A stretch of 64,000 nucleotides of DNA from contig CACBCU010000002.1 of NCBI GenBank assembly GCA_902537895.1, forward strand, positions 1-64,000. The letters are read 5' to 3'. The DNA is from an uncultured Pelagibacteraceae bacterium. GTDB taxonomy: Bacteria > Pseudomonadota > Alphaproteobacteria > Pelagibacterales > Pelagibacteraceae. The translations under genes were made by a program, and so were the position numbers. Below are positions 7,795 to 15,918 of this stretch, piece by piece. The notes under the pieces were generated by a model. That model had not been told where the DNA came from. It made no database searches and worked only from the letters and a program-made list of their open reading frames with translations. Every line of letters starts with the position of its first letter. Position 1 is the first letter of the stretch.

Positions 7795-9083
7795 AAAATT
7801 TAGTAAATATTGCAATAATTGGCTTAGGACAAATAGGTATTTACCTTTACAATGAGTTGAGATCAAAAAAAAAAGAAATTGAGAGAAAAACTGGAAAAAA
7901 AATTAATATTGTTGCTATATCAGCAAAAAATAGGAACAAAAAAAGAAGATTTCAAATTCAAAAAAATATATTCTTTAAAAAACCACTTCAAATTTTTAGA
8001 GATAAAAAAATAGATGTACTATTTGAATGCATAGGTCAATCTGACGGTATTTCAAAAAAGATAGTCGAAACTGCTCTTAAAAATAAAATACACGTCATAA
8101 CACCTAACAAAGCTTTAATTGCAAAACATGGGGATCGTTTAGCAAAACTTGCTGAAAAAAATAATGTAAATTTAGAATTTGAAGCCTCTGTTGCAGGAGG
8201 GATCCCTATCTTAAGAACGATTAAGGAAGGTTTAGCAACAAATAAAATCGATAAAGTCTACGGAATTTTGAATGGAACAACCAACTATATCTTATCTGAA
8301 ATGGAAAATAGTAACGAAAACTTTAATAAAGTTTTACAAAAAGCACAACAACTTGGTTATGCAGAGCCAGGAAACCCAAAACTTGATCTGAATGGGTTTG
8401 ATGCGTTTGCGAAAGTAAAAATTTTATCTGCTCTCTCGTTTAATACAAAAATTTCTAAACATAAATGTATAATGCAAGGTATTGAAAATATCGATTTAAA
8501 AGACATAAAAATCGCAGGTCAATTAGGATTAAGAGTTAAACTTCTTGGTATTTCTGAAGTAATCAATCATAGATTATTTGAAACTGTGCATCCATGCTTA
8601 GTTAGTAAAAATACTTATATTGGAAATGTTAATGGGGTTATGAATGCTGTTATCATAGAGGGTAAACCAATAGGTGAGAGTGTCCTGCAAGGCGAGGGTG
8701 CTGGCCCGGGTCCAACCTCATCTTCTCTATTATCTGATTTATTGTCAATTTTGAGAGGAAATATTAAGCATCCATTTGGTTTATCCTCAAAAAAAAGAAA
8801 ATCTCTTAAATCATTTAATAATGATAATTATACTAATTCTTTGTATCTTAGATTTGAGGTGAATGACAAACAAGGGGTTCTTTCTCTTATAACAAATAGA
8901 TTATCTAAATATAAAATTTCTGTAAAAAGAATAATCCAGACACCAGATAAAAAAAACAAGAAGGCGACAATAGTCATCATTACTCATAAAACTTCTGAGA
9001 AGAATGCTAGTAATTGCTTATCTATATTTAGAAAAAACAAGAATATTCTTAGATCTCCAACATTAATTCGATTATATAATTAA
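7791..9083 (+). CDS. hom: Homoserine dehydrogenase
   Basis: Reduces aspartate semialdehyde to homoserine for threonine and methionine synthesis, so it supplies the substrate line that ends at metY. The 430 residues show the NAD(P) loop IIGLGQIGIYL, then TPNKALIAKHG, the FEASVAGGIPILRTIKEGL core, GILNGTTNYILSEM, and YAEPGNPKLDLNGFDAFAK. A C-terminal ACT domain (about 350-430, YLRFEVNDKQGVLSLIT) suggests allosteric feedback. It is translationally coupled on both sides. Confidence 0.95.
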   Translation: MKNLVNIAIIGLGQIGIYLYNELRSKKKEIERKTGKKINIVAISAKNRNKKRRFQIQKNIFFKKPLQIFRDKKIDVLFECIGQSDGISKKIVETALKNKIHVITPNKALIAKHGDRLAKLAEKNNVNLEFEASVAGGIPILRTIKEGLATNKIDKVYGILNGTTNYILSEMENSNENFNKVLQKAQQLGYAEPGNPKLDLNGFDAFAKVKILSALSFNTKISKHKCIMQGIENIDLKDIKIAGQLGLRVKLLGISEVINHRLFETVHPCLVSKNTYIGNVNGVMNAVIIEGKPIGESVLQGEGAGPGPTSSSLLSDLLSILRGNIKHPFGLSSKKRKSLKSFNNDNYTNSLYLRFEVNDKQGVLSLITNRLSKYKISVKRIIQTPDKKNKKATIVIITHKTSEKNASNCLSIFRKNKNILRSPTLIRLYN

Positions 9084-9985
9084 TGGATATTTATATAAAA
9101 CTTTTTGAGGTTTTATTTCCAGTATTTTTTGTAGTTGGTATTGGATATTACTTAGGTAAAAAAAATCCTAAAATAGATACAACTTTTATTACTAATTTTG
9201 CTGCTAATGTTGGAACCCCAGCAATGATCATTTATGCGTTAAATCCAGTTAATATCTCTTTCAATATTTTTTTAAATTATTTTTGGTATTACGCGCTAGC
9301 TATTGTTGGTTTTATGATTACTGGAGTTATAATACTATTTCTACTAAACACTAAAGATATTATAAGAGAATTACCTCCACTAACAATGCCAAATACTGGA
9401 AATATGGGCTTGCCTATATGTTTGTTTGCTTATGGTTCACAAGGACTTGGAGTTTCAGCCGCAATATCTGCTTTAATTATTTTATGCCATTTTACCCTAG
9501 GTGTATTTCTTGCTGATAGAAAATTTAGTTTGGACGTTATACTTAAAAGCCCTCCGTTTTACGCAATAATAATTTCTGTTTTTTTACTTTATTACGACTT
9601 AGAACTTCCAGGATTTGTTGAAAATACCACTTTTCTATTAATGTATGCTACAATATTTCTAATTTTAATGTCTTTAGGAATTGCTCTAACAAGACTAAAG
9701 GTCTTCTCACTTAATAAAGCAATATTTTCTTCTATAGGACGAGTAATCATTGGTCCTATAATTGGATACTTTTTGATTTTATATTTTAATCTAGAGGGAT
9801 TTGCAGCCGGTGTTTTATTAATTCAATGTTCTATGCCAAGTGCAGTTCTTAATTACCTTGTTGCCTCTATATATTCTCCTAAAAAGATTGTTGATAGTGT
9901 TGCTAGTACTATTGTTGTTTCGACATTGATGTCATTTATAACTGTGCCAATAGTAGTATTCTTTGCTTTAAAATACTTTAATTAA
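9083..9985 (+). CDS. AEC-family permease (auxin efflux carrier-like)
   Basis: A 300-residue inner-membrane permease with roughly ten hydrophobic segments. The N-terminal VLFPVFFVVGIGYYLGKKNP, the mid-protein TMPNTGNMGLPICLFAYG and the C-terminal CSMPSAVLNYLVASIY are the paired conserved crossovers of AEC/BASS-like carriers. The substrate cannot be told from sequence; bacterial relatives carry small organic acids. Its ATG overlaps the hom stop by one base (TAATG). Confidence 0.85.
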   Translation: MDIYIKLFEVLFPVFFVVGIGYYLGKKNPKIDTTFITNFAANVGTPAMIIYALNPVNISFNIFLNYFWYYALAIVGFMITGVIILFLLNTKDIIRELPPLTMPNTGNMGLPICLFAYGSQGLGVSAAISALIILCHFTLGVFLADRKFSLDVILKSPPFYAIIISVFLLYYDLELPGFVENTTFLLMYATIFLILMSLGIALTRLKVFSLNKAIFSSIGRVIIGPIIGYFLILYFNLEGFAAGVLLIQCSMPSAVLNYLVASIYSPKKIVDSVASTIVVSTLMSFITVPIVVFFALKYFN

Positions 9986-10003
9986 TATATATCCTAATAA
10001 TAG

Positions 10004-10849
10004 ATGAAGGCTATAACTTTTAATCTATTGGCCTGGGTAATGCTTCCAATTATGGATGGATTTGCAAAATATCTAAGTGCTGATCTTCCAGTCTTACAAA
10101 TAACTTGGGCAAGATATTTTTTTACCGTTGCATTTACTTTTCCAATTATGTTCCTATTTTTTAGAAAAAATCTTGTGTGGACTGATAAACCAAAATTACA
10201 AATTACGAGAGGGATAATTCTTTTAACAGCTAATATTTGTTTCTTTTATGCAATTTCGATAATTTCTTTAGCTAAAGCACTAACTTTGGCTTTTGTTGCT
10301 CCTTTAATTGTAACTGCTTTTTCTCCAATTTTTTTAGGTGAGAGAGTTGGATTTAGGAGATGGTCTGCAGTTATTATAGGATTTATAGGTTCATTAGTAG
10401 TTATAAGGCCTGGTTTTGTTGAAATAAATTTAGCGAGTATTGCTGCCCTTGGAACAGGTGTAATGTATGGGTTTTATTTAATTATTACTCGTAAATTGAG
10501 CACGTCAGACAACCCTTTATTAACTTTATTATTAACTGGTGTAGTAGGGGCCATAATCATATCTTTTGTGATGCCATTTGTTTGGGTTAAACCTAATTTT
10601 AATCAGTGGTCTATCATGGCTGCAATAGGTATTTTTGCATGTTTAGGGCATTTTTTTCTAATATTGTCCCTTAAATACGCTGATGCCTCTAAATTAGCTC
10701 CATTTAGTTACTTTGAAATTATTACAAACATAATTATAGGTTATTATTTCTTTAGTGATTTCCCAGATAATTGGACTTTCTTTGGTTTATTTATTATTGT
10801 ATTAAGTGGTATCTATATCTCAAGAAGAGAAAACTTAGTTAAAAAGTAA
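10004..10849 (+). CDS. EamA/DMT-family transporter
   Basis: A 281-residue membrane protein with about ten helices in two EamA repeats. The first repeat contains LQITWARYFFTVAF and FYAISIISLAKALTLAFVAP with FLGERVGFRRWSAVIIGFIG; the second contains HFFLILSLKYADASKLAPFSYFEI. These are the usual drug/metabolite exporter motifs. The substrate is unknown. It is the last gene of the argC run; 466 bases without a clear gene follow. Confidence 0.87.
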   Translation: MKAITFNLLAWVMLPIMDGFAKYLSADLPVLQITWARYFFTVAFTFPIMFLFFRKNLVWTDKPKLQITRGIILLTANICFFYAISIISLAKALTLAFVAPLIVTAFSPIFLGERVGFRRWSAVIIGFIGSLVVIRPGFVEINLASIAALGTGVMYGFYLIITRKLSTSDNPLLTLLLTGVVGAIIISFVMPFVWVKPNFNQWSIMAAIGIFACLGHFFLILSLKYADASKLAPFSYFEIITNIIIGYYFFSDFPDNWTFFGLFIIVLSGIYISRRENLVKK

Positions 10850-11315
10850 AATAATAGGTATTATTTATTTACTATTATCTAAAGTATTACATTAAGTATT
10901 GAATTTAAACTATTGTTTTTATTGTATTTTATTAATATTATAATAATATAATCTTTTTTAATATTTGGCTTATTTAATGTTAAAATTTCCTTAATATGCT
11001 GAGCAAGAGTGGAGATTTATAGCAAATTATGAAAAATATTAAATAGCCCTTTAAAATAGGGGCTTTTTTCCAATTGTGGTAATGAAAATTTCCTAAAAAT
11101 AGGGCAGTCTAAAAACATTGATACAGTTGAATAGTAGAGCGATGCACTAATTGAATATACCATTTAAACGCCCGTAGAGGGGTCTATTTTAAGTATAGGC
11201 TAATATATGGTACAACTAAAGGGTGAATTATGTTATTTAAAGAGAAATCACGCAAAAAGTAAAAAAAAGGTTGATTTTACTTACTTTTTTAACTTAAAAA
11301 AGGTTTAAAATGGCG
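10850..11315. other. Gene-poor stretch with a terminator and only tiny ORFs
   Basis: No ORF of recognisable family lies here. The first 170 bases are almost pure A/T. A clear rho-independent terminator at 11045-11069 implies a short rightward transcript ending there. Further on, 11125-11210 is slightly more mixed in composition. A 33-codon ORF (11207-11308, starting MVQLKGELCYLKR) and, inside it in another frame, a 10-codon ORF (11230-11262, MLFKEKSRKK) follow; the short one is preceded by AAGGGTG at a good ribosome-binding distance. Neither can be called a gene with confidence. The stretch marks the left edge of the accessory region. Confidence 0.6.
11045..11069 (+). terminator. Rho-independent terminator
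   Basis: AGCCCT pairs with GGGGCT (five Watson-Crick pairs plus one U-G) around an 8-base A/T loop, followed directly by six T residues on the plus strand. Upstream in the same transcript there is no ORF longer than a few codons, so it ends either read-through from the EamA transporter gene about 200 bases away or a short RNA. Confidence 0.75.
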
Positions 11316-11594
11316 CTAAATAGATACTTTTTCAGATCTAAGTAATTTGAGCTTTTGTCTGACTCCACCTCTCCCAGAATAACCTCCAAGACCTCCATCA
11401 GATCTAATCACTCTATGACAGGGTATTTTTGGAGCATATGGGTTTTTAGCACAAGCATTTGCGACTGCACGGGCTGATTTAGGGTTTTTAATTGCAATTG
11501 CTACTTGTTTATATGTTCTTACGCTGCCCTTGGGGATAGTAATTAGATATTTCCAAACTTTTAATTGAAATTTTGTTCCAAGTAGGGATCTCAT
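11316..11594 (-). CDS. ogt: Minimal O6-methylguanine-DNA methyltransferase (C-terminal domain only)
   Basis: A 92-residue protein made of only the DNA-binding/active-site domain of MGMT/Ogt. It has GTKFQLKVWKYLITIPKGSVRTYKQVA, the arginine-finger helix ARAVANACAKNP (residues 41-52) and the acceptor site PCHRV at 58-62 with Cys59 intact, so it is not an alkyltransferase-like (PWHRV) protein. The usual N-terminal domain is absent. I chose the ATG at 11594; an upstream in-frame GTG-type extension to 11633 would be encoded inside the terminator hairpin. The ATG directly follows nine U residues, and the only SD-like AGGG lies in the terminator's 3' arm. Confidence 0.8.
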   Translation of the reverse strand: MRSLLGTKFQLKVWKYLITIPKGSVRTYKQVAIAIKNPKSARAVANACAKNPYAPKIPCHRVIRSDGGLGGYSGRGGVRQKLKLLRSEKVSI

Positions 11595-11640
11595 AAAAAA
11601 AAACCCTGATTCTTTACACTTTTTACGGTGCAAAGATCAG
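11595..11640 (-). terminator. Terminator hairpin touching the ogt start codon
   Basis: On the minus strand CTGATCTTTGCAC pairs with GTGTAAAGAATCAG (one bulged base, one G-U) around an 8-base loop, followed by GG and nine T residues. The T-run ends one base before the ATG of ogt. The 3' flank AATCAGGG provides the only Shine-Dalgarno-like sequence for ogt, at about nine bases spacing, so hairpin formation could block both transcription and translation of ogt. Confidence 0.8.
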
Positions 11641-11800
11641 AATTTTATGGCTCGTCGTTTTATGCGCTACCGCCGAACCTGCCACCCTGTATGTTTAGCG
11701 CTGCTTTACAGGGTTTTCTGCCCTCCAGACTTAAACCTCTCGGCCTTTCTCTGGCTGGCCAGTTAAGAGTTGCCTCTTAAGTTAAATTTACTCTATCAGA
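11595..11800 (-). ncRNA. Unidentified structured RNA, possible regulatory leader of ogt
   Basis: The 100 bases 11661-11760 are about 56% G+C by hand count in a genome near 30%, a strong sign of structured RNA. On the minus strand, 5' to 3': a hairpin with a 7-bp stem TTAAGAG/CTCTTAA capped by GCAA (11763-11780); paired GGCC segments; a hairpin with a perfect 8-bp stem ACCCTGTA/TACAGGGT (11684-11714) and a 15-base loop whose GCGCT can pair with AGCGC at 11664-11668, a potential pseudoknot; then the terminator at 11595-11640. It does not match core motifs of RNase P RNA, SRP RNA, tmRNA or 6S RNA that I know. It may be a stand-alone RNA or a cis-acting leader. Confidence 0.6.
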
Positions 11801-11877
11801 CTGAAATTTAAATTGTTATCACTAAATAGTTGTTTTTCATAATTAAATGATTTTTCTGTGAATTTCGGGGATAACTT

Positions 11878-12087
11878 CTATTTTGTAAGCAATATTAGGT
11901 AACTTATAAAGAATATAATCGCCATACTTGATAGAAATATTGTATTTATACTTTTACCAGTATTTTTATACTGAATAACACTTAAAATAATAAATCCGAT
12001 TGAACTTATTAAAAACCATACCGCAGGAATTTCTCCATCAATTGATCCCATATATTTGTAATTTAAACTATTGACATTAAAAATCAC
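11878..12087 (-). CDS. Small membrane protein, function unknown
   Basis: A frame of 69 codons from a GTG, or 57 from the ATG at 12051, which I think more likely. It has two hydrophobic segments (VWFLISSIGFIILSV and FLSSMAIIFFISYLILL) joined by a short polar loop with YKNTGKSIN. No family recognised and no clear ribosome-binding site. It lies between the structured RNA and the recombinase, divergent from the latter, so it may share that intergenic promoter region. Confidence 0.45.
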   Translation of the reverse strand: MIFNVNSLNYKYMGSIDGEIPAVWFLISSIGFIILSVIQYKNTGKSINTIFLSSMAIIFFISYLILLTK

Positions 12088-12094
12088 TTGATAT

Positions 12095-12129
12095 ATTACT
12101 AATGATAATTAATTGTTATCAATAGTAAT
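12095..12129. repeat. 14-bp inverted repeat with 7-bp spacer upstream of the recombinase
   Basis: ATTACTAATGATAA (12095-12108) and TTATCAATAGTAAT (12116-12129) are inverted copies with a single mismatch, separated by the 7-base spacer TTAATTG. The right arm ends 3 bases before the recombinase ATG at 12133. Two 11-14-bp arms around a 6-8-bp spacer is the architecture of core sites bound by tyrosine recombinases (loxP, FRT, dif). It could equally be an operator for autoregulation or for the divergent small gene. Confidence 0.6.
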
Positions 12130-12132
12130 TAT

Positions 12133-13086
12133 ATGAATGAACTAACAACTGACCTAAAATCACTTCATGAGGCAACTCTAAATAACCTCAAAAGCTCTAA
12201 AGCAAATAACACGTTAAGAGCTTATAGATCAGACTTTAGAGATTTTGGAGTTTTTTGTGCTAAGCACGGTTTAAATTCTTTACCATCTGAGCCAAAAATA
12301 GTGTCTTTATACCTAACCCATCTTTCTAAAAATTCAAAGTTTAGCACTTTAAGAAGACGATTAGTGTCAATAAGCATGGTTCACAAACTAAAAGGTCATT
12401 ATTTAGATACAAAACATCCAATTATAGTTGAAAATTTAATGGGGATAAGAAGAGTCAAAGGGAGTATTCAAAAAGGTAAAAAACCTATATTAATCAATCA
12501 TTTAAAATTAATAATTGATGTAATTAATGAACAAAAAATTGAGGAAATTAAAAAATCAAGAGATAAGACAATCATCCTAGTAGGCTTTGGAGGTGGTTTT
12601 AGACGAACTGAACTTGTTTCAATTGACCATGAGGACTTGGAGTTTGTAACTGAGGGTCTCAAAATCTCCATTAGAAGATCAAAAACTGATCAATTCGGTG
12701 AAGGAATGATGAAAGGTCTACCCTACCTCACTAATGAAAAATATTGTCCAGTGGTTAATCTTAAAAATTGGTTACAAATTTCTAAAATAAAGTCTGGACC
12801 AATTTTTAGAAGATTTTCTAAAGGATCAACTTTAACCAAAAATAGATTAACAGATCAATCTGTAGTTCTATTAATAAAAGAATACTTAAAACTAGCTGGC
12901 ATTGAAAACAAAAATTTTGCAGGTCATAGTTTAAGATCCGGTTTTGCAACCGTTGCTGCAGAATCTGGTGCTGATGAACGTAGTATTATGGCAATGACTG
13001 GTCACAAAACAACACAAATGGTTAGAAGATACATAAAAGAGGCAAATATATTTAAGAACAACGCTTTTGGTAAAATTAAAATTTAA
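12133..13086 (+). CDS. Tyrosine recombinase / integrase
   Basis: A 317-residue site-specific recombinase. The N-terminal SAM-like core-binding domain (about 10-100) contains NTLRAYRSDFRDFGVFC. The catalytic domain has Arg157 in GFRRTEL, Lys184 in RSKTDQ, His265 and Arg268 in HSLRSG, His291 in TGHKT and the nucleophile Tyr300 in RRYIKEA, so it is complete. It is not XerC or XerD by context and lacks phage genes nearby. The inverted repeat just upstream may be its site. Its 3' end overlaps the convergent downstream gene by 11 bases. It marks a mobile or recently rearranged region. Confidence 0.88.
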   Translation: MNELTTDLKSLHEATLNNLKSSKANNTLRAYRSDFRDFGVFCAKHGLNSLPSEPKIVSLYLTHLSKNSKFSTLRRRLVSISMVHKLKGHYLDTKHPIIVENLMGIRRVKGSIQKGKKPILINHLKLIIDVINEQKIEEIKKSRDKTIILVGFGGGFRRTELVSIDHEDLEFVTEGLKISIRRSKTDQFGEGMMKGLPYLTNEKYCPVVNLKNWLQISKIKSGPIFRRFSKGSTLTKNRLTDQSVVLLIKEYLKLAGIENKNFAGHSLRSGFATVAAESGADERSIMAMTGHKTTQMVRRYIKEANIFKNNAFGKIKI

Positions 13087-13792
13087 GCTTAGAAATGTAA
13101 TAGGAAAAAAAATTAAACTTTTTATTATAGAATATTTCAAATAATTCTTTTTTATATTCTTTAAAATTCCATTTTCCTTTAATCACAGCAGTACAAATAT
13201 AGGGATATACAGAACTATCGTAGTGAAATTTCCCCCTTTTTTTATCTACATCTGGATCAAATGAACAAAGTGAAATTAAATCTTTAAGATATTTTTTTGA
13301 AGTATTAGCTTCAAATTCCCAAATATTTTCACCTGGAACGGTCTTATAGATGTGTTTAAGAGTTTTAATTTTAATAATTGTTGGCTGGATTGAAAATAAT
13401 TGTTTATCAGGATTTTTAAATAACTTTTTGTGTAAATTTGACTTATCTAAATTTTCAAAAGCTCTTATTAATTTAACTAGTTCGCAATTATCGTTTTTAA
13501 CTAAATTTATATATTCATCAATTATTTCAAAATTAGGTTTCTTATATAAAAACATATCCTCATGACAAAAAAGTACAATTTCGTTATCATCTATTTCATT
13601 CAGACAGGAAAGAACTCTATCTTTATAGGTTAGTTTATCATTATATTTGATTACAAGATAATCATCTCTAAATGAAGAATTTGAATTTGACATACAAATC
13701 TTATCAAAATTATGTAAAAATTTATCGGTTTGTTGGTGCCAATATTTCCATACCCAAGAATAGTCACTATGAGTGTATACAAGGATTTTCAT
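13076..13792 (-). CDS. Glycosyltransferase-like protein, function unknown
   Basis: A 238-residue soluble protein. The N-terminus MKILVYTHSDYSWVWKYWH and the mid-segment EIVLFCHEDMFLYKKPNFE resemble the strand-plus-acidic-motif region of GT-A type glycosyltransferases, but no classical DXD is clear. It follows the large glycosyltransferase gene by 5 bases, so the two are likely co-transcribed and act on the same surface glycan. The assignment is by weak resemblance and context. Confidence 0.5.
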   Translation of the reverse strand: MKILVYTHSDYSWVWKYWHQQTDKFLHNFDKICMSNSNSSFRDDYLVIKYNDKLTYKDRVLSCLNEIDDNEIVLFCHEDMFLYKKPNFEIIDEYINLVKNDNCELVKLIRAFENLDKSNLHKKLFKNPDKQLFSIQPTIIKIKTLKHIYKTVPGENIWEFEANTSKKYLKDLISLCSFDPDVDKKRGKFHYDSSVYPYICTAVIKGKWNFKEYKKELFEIFYNKKFNFFSYYISKLKF

Positions 13793-13797
13793 TTTTG

Positions 13798-15918
13798 TTA
13801 AAATAATTTATAATTTTTACCTACAGAAATATTTACAAAATATTCGGTAATACGTTTTTCGTTAAATAATTTAAAATATTTTTTTTGACCATTCATTGCA
13901 ATTTTTTTTCGAAGATTGTCATTTTTCGAATAAAAATTTATTTTATCAGCCAAATCGCTGATGTTATTATAAAAAACAATCTCTCTAGAATTAAAAAAAT
14001 GATCCATTTGTACTTTTTTATCAATAAAAGTTAGCAACCCATTACCCATAATTGATGCTATTCTATTACTGGAGTAGTATTTCGTTGGTTTTCCCCTGCT
14101 AAGGTTTAGACCCATTTTAGAGTTAATTAGTGAACGAAAAAAATTATTTCCCCAAATTGGTTGTTTGTTCGCAAAACCGTAAAAGTCATATTTGATGTTA
14201 GGTATCTTTTTAACTAAATTATTTAAAAAGATAATACGATCATCCTCAATCCCCTCTTTTAACGTTGCTCTATTTACCCCATGACTCATTGCGTAAAAAA
14301 GATCTTTTTGAGGTCTTAAATTATATACATTAAAAAATTCAATGTTTTTATCAACTGGCACAAAGAAAAAATGGAAATTATCAGTATTTATATTCTGTTT
14401 CTTTAATTCACTTGGATTGGTAGTTATAAAATTATGATCAACTAATTCTGAATATTTTTGAATATTTTCGATATTATTTCTTGAATAATTCAAACTTGGC
14501 ATTACGGGATCTTCGTTCCATTGCGAAATAATTAGATTTTTATTTAATTTTTTAAGTGTATCTATAGTTTCTATCTCAATATTTTTAGTGTGTCCAAAAA
14601 ATACGAGATCTGGATTATAATTTTTAAAAGACTCAATTAAATATTTTTGAAAAGAATTTCCAACAGATGTAAAAGAAAATCCTCTATTATTCTTTATATA
14701 GTCCCTATCACTTATTTCGAGAACATCATGACCATTTCTTATAAATCCGTTAGTAAATTTTTTTCCTAAAGAGATATTATAAAGTCTATGATCTAATTTT
14801 TGACCTTGATTATAAATATTAAGTATCTTTAATTTATTTTTTATAAAGTTAAAATTATTGTATGGTAGACATTCTTGTCTAATTTTATCAATAAGTTTTG
14901 TATTTTCGGAAATAATATGTTCAACGTTAGAAAATGAATCTTTTTGAATTATTTTCAATTTTTTTTTATTTTTTATTAAAAATTTAATTTGCTTATAAAG
15001 GTTAATACTATCAAGATTTTTTAGTAAAATTGCTTGCTTTGTAGTTTCAGGTAATCCACCTCTATTAGAAATTATAGTTGCACATCCCCTCGATGTTGCC
15101 TCTAAGGCTGTTCTTCCAAAAGGTTCTTCCCATTTAGAAGGTACAACAGAAATTGAAGTTTCATCTAATAAACTAAGAACTTCTTTATGTTTTATAAATC
15201 CTAGTTCAAAATGGTTACGATGTTTTATAAATATTTTTCTCCTATCTTCATCACCTAAAGAAAAAGCTTTCCAATCAGGAAACTCATTTAATATTTTTAT
15301 AATAGATTTTGAAAATAAGTCATAACCTTTTGATTCATTAAGTTTTCCCACAAATGTTATATATTTTTTTTTTCTCTTCATTTTTTTTTTGGGTTCTATG
15401 CTGGGATAAACAATTTCAGATTTAGTTTTTAATTTGTCATCTAAATCTATAAAAAATCTTTTTTGTGTCCATTCACTAACAAAAATTATTTTTTCTACAT
15501 TAGAGATTATATTTAATCTCTCTTTAACAGTTTTTGATCCTTTCATTGATAATGGGTCGTTATGAAAATAAATTATATATCTAGAATTAATACTTTTCAT
15601 AATTTCTTTCAATATGAGAGGTCTATTGTGTATTTCGATTAAATCATAACTTTGATTTTTAAATTTCTTAATTAGTTTCTTTGAATACTCCTTTGTTGCA
15701 CTTTTTAATTTTGATTTAATATTCTTTAGATTTATATTGATATAATTTTTTGATAAAAAATCATCATACCTAGTATGCCCATATATATAATTTGATGTTT
15801 TAAATTTTGATTTTCTATAAAATTCACTCACCCATAAAGAAGCAGCAGAAGCTTTTGCAAAAGTATAATTTTCTTTATATGGTAAAATTGTAGCTATTTT
15901 AGTATTTTTTTTTTTCAT
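13798..15918 (-). CDS. Two-domain glycosyltransferase (GT4 plus CgeB-like)
   Basis: A 706-residue protein with two GT-B type modules. The N-terminal half (about 1-350) is GT4-like: TFVGKLNESKGYDLF, then VPSKWEEPFGRTALEATSRGC and ISNRGGLPETT, the donor-nucleotide site. The C-terminal half (about 355-706) is CgeB-like: NPDLVFFGHTKN, ISQWNEDPVMPSL, SRGKPTKYYSSNRIASIMGNG and the final FNEKRITEYFV. I start it at the ATG (15918); a TTG three codons upstream is less likely. It overlaps the GIY-YIG gene by 20 bases. Probably builds a cell-surface polysaccharide. Confidence 0.75.
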   Translation of the reverse strand: MKKKNTKIATILPYKENYTFAKASAASLWVSEFYRKSKFKTSNYIYGHTRYDDFLSKNYININLKNIKSKLKSATKEYSKKLIKKFKNQSYDLIEIHNRPLILKEIMKSINSRYIIYFHNDPLSMKGSKTVKERLNIISNVEKIIFVSEWTQKRFFIDLDDKLKTKSEIVYPSIEPKKKMKRKKKYITFVGKLNESKGYDLFSKSIIKILNEFPDWKAFSLGDEDRRKIFIKHRNHFELGFIKHKEVLSLLDETSISVVPSKWEEPFGRTALEATSRGCATIISNRGGLPETTKQAILLKNLDSINLYKQIKFLIKNKKKLKIIQKDSFSNVEHIISENTKLIDKIRQECLPYNNFNFIKNKLKILNIYNQGQKLDHRLYNISLGKKFTNGFIRNGHDVLEISDRDYIKNNRGFSFTSVGNSFQKYLIESFKNYNPDLVFFGHTKNIEIETIDTLKKLNKNLIISQWNEDPVMPSLNYSRNNIENIQKYSELVDHNFITTNPSELKKQNINTDNFHFFFVPVDKNIEFFNVYNLRPQKDLFYAMSHGVNRATLKEGIEDDRIIFLNNLVKKIPNIKYDFYGFANKQPIWGNNFFRSLINSKMGLNLSRGKPTKYYSSNRIASIMGNGLLTFIDKKVQMDHFFNSREIVFYNNISDLADKINFYSKNDNLRKKIAMNGQKKYFKLFNEKRITEYFVNISVGKNYKLF

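Noticed and set aside
11647-11766. 39-codon plus-strand ORF beginning MARRFMRYRR
   Set aside because: It lies wholly in the complement of the structured RNA, has no ribosome-binding site, and its length is explained by the higher G+C.
11595-11800. RNase P RNA, SRP RNA, tmRNA or 6S RNA
   Set aside because: No GAGGAAAGUCC, no GGAAGNAGC domain IV loop, no CCA acceptor piece and no tag ORF ending in Ala-Ala were found on the minus strand.
12133-13086. XerC or XerD housekeeping recombinase
   Set aside because: The catalytic residues fit the superfamily, but the context is accessory and the sequence between motifs does not resemble Xer proteins closely.
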